A stretch of DNA of 64,000 nt. It comes from Nitzschia sp. DOCU1 (lineage: Eukaryota > Bacillariophyta > Bacillariophyceae > Bacillariales > Bacillariaceae). The stretch covers positions 62,001 to 126,000 of the forward strand of contig OX595992.1 in the NCBI GenBank assembly GCA_951394045.1. The letters run 5' to 3'. Within the stretch, counting starts at the first letter, position 1; each line of letters starts with the position of its first letter. Below are positions 9,759-20,401 of this stretch, piece by piece. Below the pieces are notes generated by a model. The model was not told the origin of the DNA. It saw nothing but the letters and a program-made list of their open reading frames with translations, and searched no databases. A program made the position numbers and the translations under genes.

Positions 9759-11759
9759 TGCCTGTAGTAGAAGACCCTTGGAGGGCTCTCTTTAGTTTTA
9801 AAGTCAGGCTTGTTAATGTGGATCACATCCCACAAAGTGGGCATCGTTTTGCTCATTCTTGTGATGGTTGATTGTTGCTTTTGTTTTTGTTCCTTTGTTT
9901 GGTCCGGTCATTTGCATCTTTAATGACCAGATCAACACAACCGCCACTTTGTGCAGTCTTTAGTAGTCATATCACATGATTTGTGTTTTTGTGGGAACGC
10001 AAGCATGGCAATCCTGGTACTATTTCTACGACAGGCTACGAGGGAGGATTGTGTGTGCAGTACCGCTTCAGAGATTGCAGCATCGCCCATTAATCTCAAT
10101 GCACCTATGTCCGTAATTTCCATAACCGTTGCACTGCTCCACTATAAAATGGAACCGGGGACAATCTTCACAATAGTGTGGTTCATCAGCGTCAGCGTCT
10201 GAGGCGGCAGAAGGCATTCGGGCAACTGCTGGAGTGGTAGGCGGTCCCACAATCTGATTTGGATCAGGGAGTTGCTCCTGCTCATCACCCAAATTGTCCC
10301 CTGTGAGATAAATACACAAGGCAGAGCGTTTCCTGGACATGTTGTTTGCGTTGCCGGGGACAAACCAACATGAATGGATCCAGCCTAACAGAAAGAAAAG
10401 AAAATCCAAAAATCCGCATTGATTTGGCAATGACTGCCCGGGTTACAATCAACAAAAATGACCATCCGCCATAATGACTGCCTGGGTTACAATGACGGAA
10501 TGTGTGATTTCGCGCGGCAGGCAATTACCCGGTTCTGTGATTTTGGACGATGCAATAGTACTGCTGATGCCGTATCTATTGTGATGTTGGCTACATGAAA
10601 ATCTGGAATTTGGACATTGCAGCCGGGAGATCCGTCTGCTTCAAAGTGCCACAAACCCACAAACCTATAAGGCGTGATTTACAGACAGGCCTGGCAACCA
10701 CCCGGTTGGCTGTGACCTGCTGCCTTCTACAGGTTTCCTTCAGCCAAGTCAAAAAACACCACCTCCATCTGAGCCAGAGCAAGAAATCTCCCAACTGATG
10801 TTGTTCTTGTGAGAGACTTGGTTGAGGCACAATCATCCAGATGTAGATTGGCAGAGGTGGGCAAATGGTCACCTTGAGCTTTTGATGGCCCTCTTCAACC
10901 TTGCCAGGGCTGAGCGAGTCCTCTACTTGGCTGTTTGGCAGCAGAATCATCCAGGATCTCCCCAGGAGGCTGCATTGCCACATCCAGGAGCACCCCAGGC
11001 TGCATTACAACAAGCACACCACAAAGCCATACAGAGGTGGGGCTTAGCAGACTTGCAGCTCAATTTGCTGCTATGACAGCGGTGGGAACGCCCCCCCCCC
11101 CCTTGGCTACAACCAGAAATTTGCCCGATCTGTTTTGGATATCCTGGCCGTGACAATAGCATTCTGGTGTTGCCATGTATTTAGATGTAGAGGGAAGATG
11201 CCGTTGGAAGGTGGGATGGGATGATTCCAACGGTAGAATGATAATGCGTCGCCAAAGTTTGTGGAACAACATTGCAAATGGTCAACCGGCGGTAAGCAGC
11301 AGGTTTGCTTAGGGAGAGGGCTTTTCAACCACCGAGCAAGCCCGCAGTTGGCGCAAATCTATTCTGCATTTTCTTTTGGTCAGCCCATACGCTTTTGGGC
11401 AGTCTCATTTGTGAGGAGTTGGCCTAATGTTTTGCTCAATTATTGCTTCATCCTGCCTTACCGGAATTATAATTCTGCCAAAGCGAAGCCCCTGACTAAT
11501 TACTTAATTCATTGGATTTTTGTTGACGTTGGTTGGATGTGTTCTCCAATTTTACTTAGAAAGTTGGTTGGTGCGCTCATTTGTTTGACGTTGGTAAATT
11601 GTGTGCAATATACTTATTTGAAAGGTTGATACATGCAATTATATAGTACTGTATGTAATATAAAATAGCGACGGCTCTTTTTGCGCACCTGCATTCACCC
11701 TAACCCTATGTTTGCATGCCCTGGGCCCCTTATAGTTGGCAGCCCTCTGACAAGCCTAG
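9759..11759. other. Repeat-derived spacer, no intact gene
   Basis: Short frames on both strands are broken by stops. A 21-nt block with core TGACTGCC(C/T)GGGTTACAAT occurs at about 10430 and again at about 10482. A homopolymer of twelve C lies at 11091-11102. Minus-strand frames near 10591-10983 and 11107-11328 read protein-like but have no recognisable domain. A CCCTAACCCT motif lies at 11698-11707, shortly before the membrane-protein exon. Confidence 0.4.
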
Positions 11760-12680
11760 CCCCAAACCAAGTCGGCAGCCATTATCACTATTTGGTTCTG
11801 GATTATCAAGGTTCTGTGTACTTCGGTGGGCGAGTCTGCTGCCGATTGGTTGGCCGAAGGGCTCAGCCTCGGTAACTGGACGGCATTGCTCATGTTTGCC
11901 ATTCTTGTGGGGACCAGCGCTCTGCAGATGCTACATTCCAAATACGTTCCGCTCATATACTGGTTGAACGTCATTATGGTGAGCATCGTTGGGACTCTCA
12001 TTACTGACTTGCTCGTCGACGAGTTGGGAACCCCTGAATGGGCTTGCATTCTTGCCTTCTTCATTTTAATGTGCGGTACCTTCGGAATGTGGTACTATCA
12101 AGAGCAGACCCTCTCCATCCACTCCATCAACACGTTGAAACGCGAGGGATATTACTGGCTGGCCATTCTCTTCACCTTTGCGCTAGGCACGGCTGTAGGA
12201 GACGGTCTCGCAGAGAAAGCAGAGCTTGGTTATTGGCAGGCCCTACTTGTCTTTGCAGCCATGATTGGTGTTATTGCGATTCTATACTACGTCAACGTGC
12301 TGGGAGAGATCAGCTCGTTTTGGTTGGTTTATATTCTCACTCGCCCCTTGGGAGCTTCCTTGGGCGATTTCTTGTCGCAGTGCCCCGTTGTTGTTGGAGT
12401 ACCCCTTGACGACGACGCTGGCGAGGTGCCTGATTTCAATCCAGGGGGTCTCTGTTTGGGCCCAGGTGTTACTTCCGGCATTTTCTTGTCTTGCATCGCC
12501 ATTTGTATTATCTACCTCTGGTGGTCCAAAGTTGACGTACCATCCAAGGACTTGGAAGAAGCCGCATTGGCAGAAGAGCTTGAGGCGCACCGTGTCAAAG
12601 CAATGGAGAATGGCCAGACAAAGACGGCGGACCATGATGGATCGGAAGTCAAAAAGATTGAAGACGAGCCCGAAGAATAG
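11760..12680 (+). CDS. COG4705/DUF347-like multi-pass membrane protein (5' end missing)
   Basis: The frame is open from 11760 to the TAG at 12678-12680 (306 codons). It has no suitable ATG near its start, and coding similarity begins upstream of the GTG at 11826 with AIITIWFWIIKVLCTSVGES. The likely cause is a 5' exon, with AG at 11758-11759 as one candidate acceptor. The protein has internal repeats, each with an FWIIK/YWL-type helix start and a G(T/E)xxxD(W/L)L motif (VGESAADWLA, VGTLITDLLVDELG, LGTAVGDGLAEKAELGYW, PLGASLGDFLSQ). This is the pattern I know from COG4705 repeat membrane proteins of unknown substrate. A last helix precedes a charged cytosolic tail rich in Glu and Lys. Confidence 0.75.
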   Translation, partial: PQTKSAAIITIWFWIIKVLCTSVGESAADWLAEGLSLGNWTALLMFAILVGTSALQMLHSKYVPLIYWLNVIMVSIVGTLITDLLVDELGTPEWACILAFFILMCGTFGMWYYQEQTLSIHSINTLKREGYYWLAILFTFALGTAVGDGLAEKAELGYWQALLVFAAMIGVIAILYYVNVLGEISSFWLVYILTRPLGASLGDFLSQCPVVVGVPLDDDAGEVPDFNPGGLCLGPGVTSGIFLSCIAICIIYLWWSKVDVPSKDLEEAALAEELEAHRVKAMENGQTKTADHDGSEVKKIEDEPEE

Positions 12681-13105
12681 AGTAGATGACTAGCGCGTAC
12701 GACCGACCGTGCTGTACTTCAATGTTTAGTTGAATCCGTCCTCATTTACTAGAACTAGTATCACTATTGTTAGCAGCAGTGCTGCTAGTTTTATACATCC
12801 ACCTTAGCTGCGTGTGCCGTCGTTCTAATTGGCTTTTGATACTAGCATCATCGTCTGCGACGACGCAGCCGGACAAAATCTATGGGTTGCTGATTTAATT
12901 TTGATTGATCGAATGGGTCGATATTTTGTCTTTTCGTGACATGAATAATATTTTGGGGGAACCCCGCTATGCCTGCAGAAAGATCGTATCCATATCATCA
13001 CCCATCGATGATGACACGTCTGCATCCAGTCATTCATGAAACAAGCCGAATGTCCATTCCTCTGATGTAACTACTATACTTGCATCGAACTGTTGTATTG
13101 ATATC
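12681..13105 (+). other. Intergenic spacer
   Basis: No gene or repeat was recognised. The stretch contains the 3' flank of the membrane protein and the promoter of the Cys-rich gene starting at 13106. A CTAGAACTAGTA block lies near 12749-12760. Confidence 0.5.
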
Positions 13106-14068
13106 ATGTCTGGAATTCTACGTCAATTCGGACGCAACGACGAGGCTGACTGCATCGATGGGATTTGCTGTGATTGTTGGACGGGAGGCTGCGGTTTGGA
13201 CGGCTGCTTTGGCTGCGTGGCGGACGGGCTAGAAGCGATCAATCCGGTCATGGAGTATGTGGCGGATGTCATTTGGATTTGCGGGTCGCCCTTGGCGTTT
13301 CCCTTGGTGTTTTGCTTTCCGCCGGGCGAGGAAACTGATCCACCAGGTGGCGGCTGGCAAATCAGCATGTTGCAGGCGCCGCTAAAGGCGCCACTTCAGT
13401 GCTGCTGCTTCACCTTGATGCCATGCTGCGGGCAGTGGTACATGAGGTACAAACCGTTGGACGGAGACATGACCAAATACAAGCTGTGGCAGGGCTACCA
13501 TGATGGCCCGCACTGCATGGCGACACGATGCGAAGGCGCGCCCTGCACGATCAAGAGCGGAACCTACGGCGAAGAAAAATGTCCACATGCCTTTCTGTGC
13601 TTCTAAGTTTGGTGTTTGGCTGGCGTCTGGAGTGTTTGTTGCTCGTTCAACGTCAACCGACGTATGATCAAGGACGACCGAAACTTGGGGAACGATCCTA
13701 CTGAAAATCGAGTCAATTCTTGCGTTGGATTTTTCAGCATGCTGGCTAGTCAATGTTGTTTGTTGGGTTGCTGTGTCTGCATTTGCAGCGCCTGTATTGG
13801 ATGTTGCGCTCCCGACAGTGCGGGCGCTCAAGAATGCAGTCAAGAAGGTGGACGAGCTGGAGCGTCCTGTCGATCTTGTGCTCGAACTTGTTGGAGGGGA
13901 GTTTGGTCCGTAAAGGTGCTGGCGATGGCATGCATGAGTACTCAAATGTTAACAGAACTAAAGGAAGGGAAGCCGCTTGCATCCCCGCCAACCATCAAGA
14001 AAATGGATCGCGGTAACAATGATGATAATGATGAAGATGAAGACGCGTGGTGGAAAAAGCCGCAATAG
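13106..14068 (+). pseudogene. Cys-rich protein gene interrupted by one in-frame TAA
   Basis: From the ATG at 13106 one frame runs to the TAG at 14066-14068 with a single interruption, the TAA at 13604-13606. Both halves look equally coding. The first has CCDCWTGGCGLDGCFGC, a hydrophobic patch, CCCFTLMPCCGQWYMR and TYGEEKCPHAFLCF. The second has NVNRRMIKDDRNLGNDPTE, then a Cys-rich hydrophobic segment CCLLGCCVCICSACIGCC, and an acidic tail ending DEDEDAWWKKP. No intron that keeps frame can remove the stop. A single G-to-T change of a GAA codon would explain it. The product without the stop would have 320 residues. It could be a pseudogene, a sequence error or a readthrough gene. I know of no named family. 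Confidence 0.65.
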
Positions 14069-14251
14069 GCTTGCCCCGCAATTCATCGTTCGTCCTAGAG
14101 GTATAGCGCCGGCGACACAATGCAACTAACGTATTCCTCGTTGTGGGATGTGATAGGAGTCTCGATAAAGTAGTGAAATCGTTGTTAAAACCAGTAGTCA
14201 TAAAGTCATTCGATAGTCTATATTAAAATGACTACAATTACTTGTCGGGGC

Positions 14252-17200
14252 TTAGTAGTCTCTCAGCATAGCTTGCAACTCGAGCACCCATGAACGACGA
14301 TATGCTTCGCTCTCGGTTTCCGGGACGGTTTCACCAACGGCAAAGGCAAGGCTTGTGCAAATGTCTTCGCCATTCGATCCCTTCCAAACAGTAATCCCAT
14401 CATAGATTGGAATTTTTACAATAGGAGAGTTTTTCAAAGAGACGGTATCGGATTCCTTTTCGACGAAATCGGAAGACGCCTCCAGAACGTTGGGGCTGTG
14501 GCTGACATCCACTTCCCCTGCACGAATAGAGGAAGTAGTAGCAGATTGGTAGTAGTTGCTTTCGATCGGCTCAAAGGAGGCTTCTCGCTGGGATTGCATT
14601 TCCAAGCCAAGGCTTGATGTATCCAGAAGCCACTCAAAGAATCCAAAATAGTAGGCAAGCGCCATCATAAACAAACCACGCCACGATATAAATACCAAGA
14701 ATGATCGAGTCGCGCCCTTTCTACGCTGGTAGTCTTCCAAGGAAACGTCTTCGTCGAACGGAATATCATTTTGATGCTCGAAACTCGACGCGCTTGCCAC
14801 TCCCTCGCTCCCATCTGTTTGGTCCGACGAGGTGGCGGCCTCCTCATCTTCCTCGCTGATCTGGTATAACACTTGATACTCAGAAATGGGGCCAAGAGGT
14901 TGTGCGATCTCAGGTGGGACCTCCGAAGGTTCGGGCGTTCCATGAGAGGAAAGGTCGGATGCACTCGCGCGGCTTCGACTGCTTCTCGAGTGACCGCCGA
15001 TCGAAACAATAGTCTCAGCCAAACTTAAGTCTGGATTATGCGAGCTTCCGGAAAATCCCGAATACATGGTGCTGTCGGCCAGGGTTGGGTCGTCGGTCGT
15101 GTAAGACATGCTGTCATGATCAGGCATACTCTGGATGTATGTATCTCCGGGATCGGGATGCCCACTTTGGTCGGCGTCTTCCTCGTCTGAAGGCAGGGGT
15201 TCTTCTTCTGGAATGGGATCGTCACCTGGTTGAAAGTCAAGCGAGGGGGCCACATGAAACATGTCTTCAGCTAAGAGCACCATGGATCGTGATGATTCGC
15301 TATTACCCTCATAGTCACGGAGGTTGGCGCTCATTCCGACAGGGCTTGGTCGTGGGCTTGGTGACTTGATAGAATGAAATGCGCCAGAGCCGTCCAAAAA
15401 CGAGGTGACAAGCTCGTCCATCTCACTTGTAGTCGCAGTACCATTTGTTGCCGCAGTATCAGATGGTAGAAGAGCGTCGGCATCAGTCTCGTCGTTCTCG
15501 GACTCTTTGAACGTATCTTCTTGCCGCTCCAAACTTGGGCAATCGGAGCTCCCTTCCTCCGAAACTGTTGGATCAGGGTGAGAACGTAGCTGGCCGTCGG
15601 CGTTTGTGTCCACAGATTTTTCGGCATCGGCAGAATAATTGTACTCCTGGGCATCCAAGTACCGCGTCGACGTTGATTTCTCGTTATCGCATGTTCCGGA
15701 GTCGCTTTGCTCGTGGGACTGGGTCAATGTGATTCGATCAATTAATGAGCCGTGCTCTGCGATAAGTGAATCGAGTGGCTCGGGCTCTGCCACGGAAGGA
15801 ACAGGGGAGAAGGTATCCACGACAATAGTGGGCTTTGATACGGTAAAAGTTTCTTCCGGCTTTTCGTCTTCAGAGTCATCGTCCGCTTCGTTATCATCGT
15901 TGTGGTTGTCTGCGTTCATTGCATCGTCAATGAGGCTACCACATTGGTGTTGGAAACTATGTCTTGGGGACAAGACGGATCCATCGCTGGCAGCCCAAAC
16001 AACAGCATAGTCTCGGTCGTCGTCGAAAGTGTCGGATTGAGCCCGGAAATCGGCAAACGAATCATCTCGTCCGTCTGGAAAGCGATCCTCTTCTTGGAGT
16101 TCCTCGATTTCGGTGGAATTCTTTTTCGGCTGGAGGTGTTCTTCGTCGGCTTGCTTGACATTAACATCGCCATGTAGCTTGCCATACAAACCAAGATAGA
16201 GACGTCGAAGTCGAGCCGTCTCATCTTCTGTCTTCTTGTCAGCCCATACCTCGTCATGCCGTCTGGCCTGCTTCATGCGTCGCTTTTGCAACTCCATCAC
16301 CATACCTCTTCGATCTTTGTTGCTACTAACGACCGAAGAGTAGATGGAGGTGCTAGCAGGGTTGGTGAACTTCTCTTCATGATCTTCGTCGTCATTTTCA
16401 TCCGCGTGGCCGCGGTTTGTAGTAGTGGGCTCGACAGGGCCGACAATTGTAGCCCTGGCACTTGCGGCAGAAACAGCCGATCCTGGGGCCTCCTTGTTGA
16501 AATTGCCGCCAGTCGTCCCGTGGCGATATTCGAAAACGCTTTCATTGCCAGAAACCGCATCTCCATAATAAGGTTGATGATGAGGAGTGTAGTAGGCAGA
16601 GAAGGAATCAAAAAGGTGCCGCATGTCGTCCATGACTGACTGCTCGTCACGACCACGGTCCTCGTTCAACCCAACCACCCGCTGTACCTTGGCGCCCAGA
16701 GTCTGTATCGCTTCTTCCACGTTCCAACCGAATGGTTGATTATGAAGATCCTCGTGAGTAGCCTCGTCCGACCGCATTTCATTCAAAAGTTTGTATTTGC
16801 AATCATCCTTTTCATCATCCCTTTCATCATCCCTTTCATCTTTGATTGAGGTCTTGGCCATCAACTCTCTCGAATGGCGAAAGGCATCAGGGGACTGGCG
16901 GCCACCATTCTTGCCTTGAAAGATGCTCGAAACGGATTGTTCGGCAATTAATTCGAGTTGCAATAGACTCTTTTTGGATTCGGTTTGATACCCGCTGATC
17001 CCGCAGGACTTCCAAACACCCGTCACAAAGGAAGTGCATTTCTGTGTGTAACCGACACAAGCATTTCCGTCTCCATCTCGCCCAATGAACCGGGCATTTT
17101 GGATCAATTGGGAGACACAGGGCGGACCATGCTGGAGATTACTGGTTACAATAGACGAGTTATCGCTCATGGATCCGGGCACCGAGCCTGGACCTGATGA

Positions 17201-18550
17201 GGTGCCACGGCTTTCTTCCCTGACAGTAGACAGCTCTCCAATCGTCCTACTAAAAAAGATGGACCCATTGTTGTCCTTCGACCTACCCTCTTTGGAGGGA
17301 GTTCTCTCTTGGCGCTCCTGACGAAGCCTGGAACCGTGAAGAACTGCCGTCTCAGCGGCGTTGATCGCCATGGAAGCTGGACTTTTGTTACTATTCGAAG
17401 GACTCGCGACATTATTTGATCGTGGACTCTTGGGCTCCACGGATCTGGGATTCTTCACGGTCACACTAGCGACTGGATCGACTGAAGCAACTGGAGCCGC
17501 CAAGCTGGAGTCCATGTTGTTCCTGCTGTTGCCCGGACTTTGAGGGGGTCTACGCCGCCCGGGACTCTTATTGCCGATCACTTGCTGCTTCTTGTGCTGA
17601 TACTTTTGCAAAAACTTGTCCATAAAGGGTTGTTGTTGTTGCGAATTAGTGCCAGCAGTAGAAGCAGGCGTCATTTCCTCTTCCTCTGGGAAGAAAGCCT
17701 TCGGGGAAGTTTCATTTCCCCGCGGTGCCTTTTGGGGAGACGGCTGTTGCTCTTCAGATCTAGTCGGACTTCGGATGCGTGCCAAACGGGTCAGCCGTTC
17801 ACGGCGGCGACTTCTCGTCTCGGCCCCGTCCAACGGGGTGGAAACAGATCCCTCTGGTTCGTTCGTGAAGTCCTCGGCGACAGGACGAATCTTGAGTGGC
17901 ATTTCTGGAGGTTCTTCTTGATTCGAATCCTCCTCGTCGCGCACGTCCGTGATGACAGAGAGTTCTGGTTTGGCTCGCCGCCAGTGAGACGATGACGACG
18001 AAGTTGATGCAGATACGCAAGGAGTTGTCGAGGCAGCCCCACGAGTCTTATGTGTCGAACTAGAATGATCAAATGACGGATCAGAAGAAGTGGCATTGCT
18101 GCTGGCTGCCTTGTAGTCTTGAAAGGTCTTGTAGCCTCGACGCGGGCTTACATTCTGTCGGGGGCTCGATACAGGGGTGGTAGATGGACTCTTCGAGCGT
18201 CGGCTGGCATTCGACAGCGGCTCTACTCGTGGCACATGAGACGAATCGTCCTCGGTGTCCTCGATAACGACTTTGCAAGCTTCGGGTGGCTGGGTACGAT
18301 CTTCGTCATCTGAGCAGGTCGCAGCGCCGACACTCTCACTAGACTCTTCCACCAGAGAAACGTACGTTACCAAACTCAATTTCTTGTTGGAACGTTTAGC
18401 CAGTCCCATGGAACCTGCCGAATACTGCGTGTAGTAGGATTGGTCGTCATCGCCGCCGCCGGGCGTAGTAGCACGAGATCCGTGATCTGTCCATACAGAT
18501 TCATCTTCATTGGGCGATCCAGTTCTAGAGCTGTTCGTAGAGCCTCTCAT
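14252..18550 (-). CDS. Very large acidic, disordered single-pass membrane protein
   Basis: A single exon of 1432 codons starts at the ATG at 18548-18550 (MRGSTNSSRTGSPNEDE). The frame upstream to 18733 lacks protein character and the first ATG in good context is chosen. Most of the chain is Ser/Pro/Asp/Glu-rich with SP and TP sites, so probably phosphorylated and disordered. A Cys-containing island near residue 490 reads CVGYTQKCTSFVTGVWKSCG. A tandem acidic repeat ERDDERDDEKDD lies near 16815-16845. Near residue 1285 an arginine pair precedes a hydrophobic helix (SFLVFISWRGLFMMALAYYF). About 130 residues follow it, ending EAYRRSWVLELQAMLRDY. No enzymatic domain is visible. I infer a tail-side anchored scaffold. 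Confidence 0.8.
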   Translation of the reverse strand: MRGSTNSSRTGSPNEDESVWTDHGSRATTPGGGDDDQSYYTQYSAGSMGLAKRSNKKLSLVTYVSLVEESSESVGAATCSDDEDRTQPPEACKVVIEDTEDDSSHVPRVEPLSNASRRSKSPSTTPVSSPRQNVSPRRGYKTFQDYKAASSNATSSDPSFDHSSSTHKTRGAASTTPCVSASTSSSSSHWRRAKPELSVITDVRDEEDSNQEEPPEMPLKIRPVAEDFTNEPEGSVSTPLDGAETRSRRRERLTRLARIRSPTRSEEQQPSPQKAPRGNETSPKAFFPEEEEMTPASTAGTNSQQQQPFMDKFLQKYQHKKQQVIGNKSPGRRRPPQSPGNSRNNMDSSLAAPVASVDPVASVTVKNPRSVEPKSPRSNNVASPSNSNKSPASMAINAAETAVLHGSRLRQERQERTPSKEGRSKDNNGSIFFSRTIGELSTVREESRGTSSGPGSVPGSMSDNSSIVTSNLQHGPPCVSQLIQNARFIGRDGDGNACVGYTQKCTSFVTGVWKSCGISGYQTESKKSLLQLELIAEQSVSSIFQGKNGGRQSPDAFRHSRELMAKTSIKDERDDERDDEKDDCKYKLLNEMRSDEATHEDLHNQPFGWNVEEAIQTLGAKVQRVVGLNEDRGRDEQSVMDDMRHLFDSFSAYYTPHHQPYYGDAVSGNESVFEYRHGTTGGNFNKEAPGSAVSAASARATIVGPVEPTTTNRGHADENDDEDHEEKFTNPASTSIYSSVVSSNKDRRGMVMELQKRRMKQARRHDEVWADKKTEDETARLRRLYLGLYGKLHGDVNVKQADEEHLQPKKNSTEIEELQEEDRFPDGRDDSFADFRAQSDTFDDDRDYAVVWAASDGSVLSPRHSFQHQCGSLIDDAMNADNHNDDNEADDDSEDEKPEETFTVSKPTIVVDTFSPVPSVAEPEPLDSLIAEHGSLIDRITLTQSHEQSDSGTCDNEKSTSTRYLDAQEYNYSADAEKSVDTNADGQLRSHPDPTVSEEGSSDCPSLERQEDTFKESENDETDADALLPSDTAATNGTATTSEMDELVTSFLDGSGAFHSIKSPSPRPSPVGMSANLRDYEGNSESSRSMVLLAEDMFHVAPSLDFQPGDDPIPEEEPLPSDEEDADQSGHPDPGDTYIQSMPDHDSMSYTTDDPTLADSTMYSGFSGSSHNPDLSLAETIVSIGGHSRSSRSRASASDLSSHGTPEPSEVPPEIAQPLGPISEYQVLYQISEEDEEAATSSDQTDGSEGVASASSFEHQNDIPFDEDVSLEDYQRRKGATRSFLVFISWRGLFMMALAYYFGFFEWLLDTSSLGLEMQSQREASFEPIESNYYQSATTSSIRAGEVDVSHSPNVLEASSDFVEKESDTVSLKNSPIVKIPIYDGITVWKGSNGEDICTSLAFAVGETVPETESEAYRRSWVLELQAMLRDY

Positions 18551-19198
18551 TGTATTAATTTTATTCCAAGTCCCTGTGGATGAAGTTAAAACTCTCCATC
18601 GACGACAAACAAAAAGGATGGATGCCGCTTTTGTGTTCCCTCTTTTGATGGCCTGGATTTGCGGGAAACTCGTCAAAACGTATGTACCATAACTGCTATG
18701 GCCTGCTTTCCATGGGAGAGACGTCCTAGGCACTCGGATGCTTTGGTGTATGTATACAAATACGAATGTTATATAATCGCCGTTTGTTCGCTGGTTATTA
18801 TGCCCCCTTCGCTCATCAATAAGTGTGGGGATGACTACTTAGTCGTATTTTATTCCGATTTGACTCGCTTTTTCGGTAAATAGAAAGGGCGGGAAAAGTA
18901 CTTAGAAAAACCGACGCGCAGGCATACCCATCGAATTTGACTCTCATGACTCCTCCTCGCCGCCCATTTCGGCCGACTAACGTCGTTCCAACCGCCAAAG
19001 ATGGCGCGGGAGAATTTCGTCACTACTGACGGCGACTGGGGTTAATTTCAGAAGAATTTTGGCATTACTGACAAAAGGCGAGAGACCAAGCTACCGTAGT
19101 TTATGGGAACCATTCCTTTGGAAACTGAGTTCCTTCGATTGGCGTTCTACCCGCCACAATTCATAAAGTCGCTGTGCTACCCCTCCTATTGTTGCAAA
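18551..19198. promoter_or_regulatory. Bidirectional promoter with an E2F-type site
   Basis: This 648-nt stretch separates the minus-strand gene starting at 18550 and the TLDc gene starting at 19199. GCGGGAAA at 18889-18896 matches the E2F/DP consensus TTTSSCGC on the minus strand. A weaker GCGCGGGAGAA block lies near 19004. Binding is inferred from the motif only. Confidence 0.35.
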
Positions 19199-20401
19199 AT
19201 GTCTGTGGCTCCTTCTGATGCTGAGTTGATGTCTCGTCTTCAATCGCAATTTGGTGATTTGGATTTGACTCAATTGCTGGAAAACGGCGAAATTGCCCCA
19301 GGAGATTCCGGTGCCGATGCCAATAGTGAGGAAAGTAGCCTGGCAGAACCCAGTCCAGAGGAACTCAGGGCCTGGCAGGAATCTCAATTTCAAAAGGGGC
19401 AAGAGGCGATAGAAGAAAGAAAGACAAATGAACTCAAAGGTGCGGTTCAACGTCGAAGAGCTAAGCTGCGGAAACAATATGCCGCCGATGATGAAGATGA
19501 CTGGGAACAAGTCGCGGCACTTCCCCGACTTCAAGGACAGTCATCCGCCTTTTTTCCTTCGAGTGATGCCCATCGCAACGAAATTTTAGGTGTACATCCT
19601 CTCCTCCAACAACTGGCGGAGGGGGATGCGGAGATTCTTGGGACTCCGTGGCGTCGACTCTATTCAAGTTCTGAGGGCGATGGCTTGTCCTATTTTAATT
19701 TGCTAGAGACCCTTCGTGGGTATCCCGGGCCGACGGTTTTGTTGATCGGGGCTGTCCCGTCGGCAACGAAGAGCACATTGAGTTCGTCCCATCGTTCTCC
19801 TCTAGCCAAAACCAACATTGGGTTCTACACTGCGTCACCTTGGATTGAATCAACCTGCTTTACGGGCACCGCCGAGTGTTTTTTATTTGCCATGGATGAG
19901 GAGAAGGTTCATTTTTTCAAGCCGCGGGCTCTCAAACCTACCCAAAAGGAGCCACATTACATGTATTGTCATCCATCGACTCTGAACGTGACCAACCGTC
20001 GGATCGGCAATACAGGCCAAACAGACGGTCTCGTTCATGGGTTGGGAGTCGGGGGTACTCCGGCGCAACCTCGATTACACTTGACCGAAACATTGGAGAA
20101 TTGCCGGGCTATGGAGTATTGTACCCTCTTTGAAGGCGGTGACTTGCTATTGGGATTCGGCAAGGACTCTCTTAACTATTTTGACGTTGATTGCGTTGAG
20201 GTATGGGCGGTTGGAGGCGAAGAATGGATCGAAGATAGCATGAAGACACAAGAGCGGCAGCGGGCCATCTCCGAGGCCGCAATACGCAAGGCCCACAAGG
20301 TAGACAAGAATGAATTGTTCCGGGATCTACACTTGTTGAATCCTCGAAACAGCGGCTTCTTTGCCCATGTCCAACATGCAACGGATCGATGTGATGTATA
20401 G
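19199..20401 (+). CDS. TLDc-domain protein
   Basis: The ATG at 19199 (AAAATGTCTG) is preferred to the in-frame ATG at 19103, whose 32 extra residues do not look coding. The product has 400 residues. The N-terminal 140 are acidic and helical with an Arg/Lys-rich patch (VQRRRAKLRKQY). From about residue 149 a TLDc fold is recognisable: TPWRRLYSSSEGDGLSYFNL, then YPGPTVLLIGAV, then IGFYTASPWIES, CFTGTAECFLFAMDEEKV, HLTETLENCRAMEYCTLFEGG and a final FDVDCVEVWAVGGEEW. TLDc proteins in other eukaryotes act in oxidative-stress resistance, and several bind and regulate the V-ATPase. Which role applies here is inference. A short C-terminal tail follows. Confidence 0.85.
   Translation: MSVAPSDAELMSRLQSQFGDLDLTQLLENGEIAPGDSGADANSEESSLAEPSPEELRAWQESQFQKGQEAIEERKTNELKGAVQRRRAKLRKQYAADDEDDWEQVAALPRLQGQSSAFFPSSDAHRNEILGVHPLLQQLAEGDAEILGTPWRRLYSSSEGDGLSYFNLLETLRGYPGPTVLLIGAVPSATKSTLSSSHRSPLAKTNIGFYTASPWIESTCFTGTAECFLFAMDEEKVHFFKPRALKPTQKEPHYMYCHPSTLNVTNRRIGNTGQTDGLVHGLGVGGTPAQPRLHLTETLENCRAMEYCTLFEGGDLLLGFGKDSLNYFDVDCVEVWAVGGEEWIEDSMKTQERQRAISEAAIRKAHKVDKNELFRDLHLLNPRNSGFFAHVQHATDRCDV

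Noticed and set aside
10591..10983. 130-codon minus-strand gene
   Set aside because: Trp/Leu-rich composition without domains, overlapped by plus-strand frames, and located in a repeat-derived spacer.
12038..12409. Frames overlapping the COG4705-like gene on the plus strand
   Set aside because: They lie in other phases of the same exon and do not have the hydrophobic repeat pattern.
13570..13660. Short intron removing the TAA at 13604
   Set aside because: Available GT...AG pairs are 27 or 52 nt; the first is too short for an intron and the second breaks the frame.
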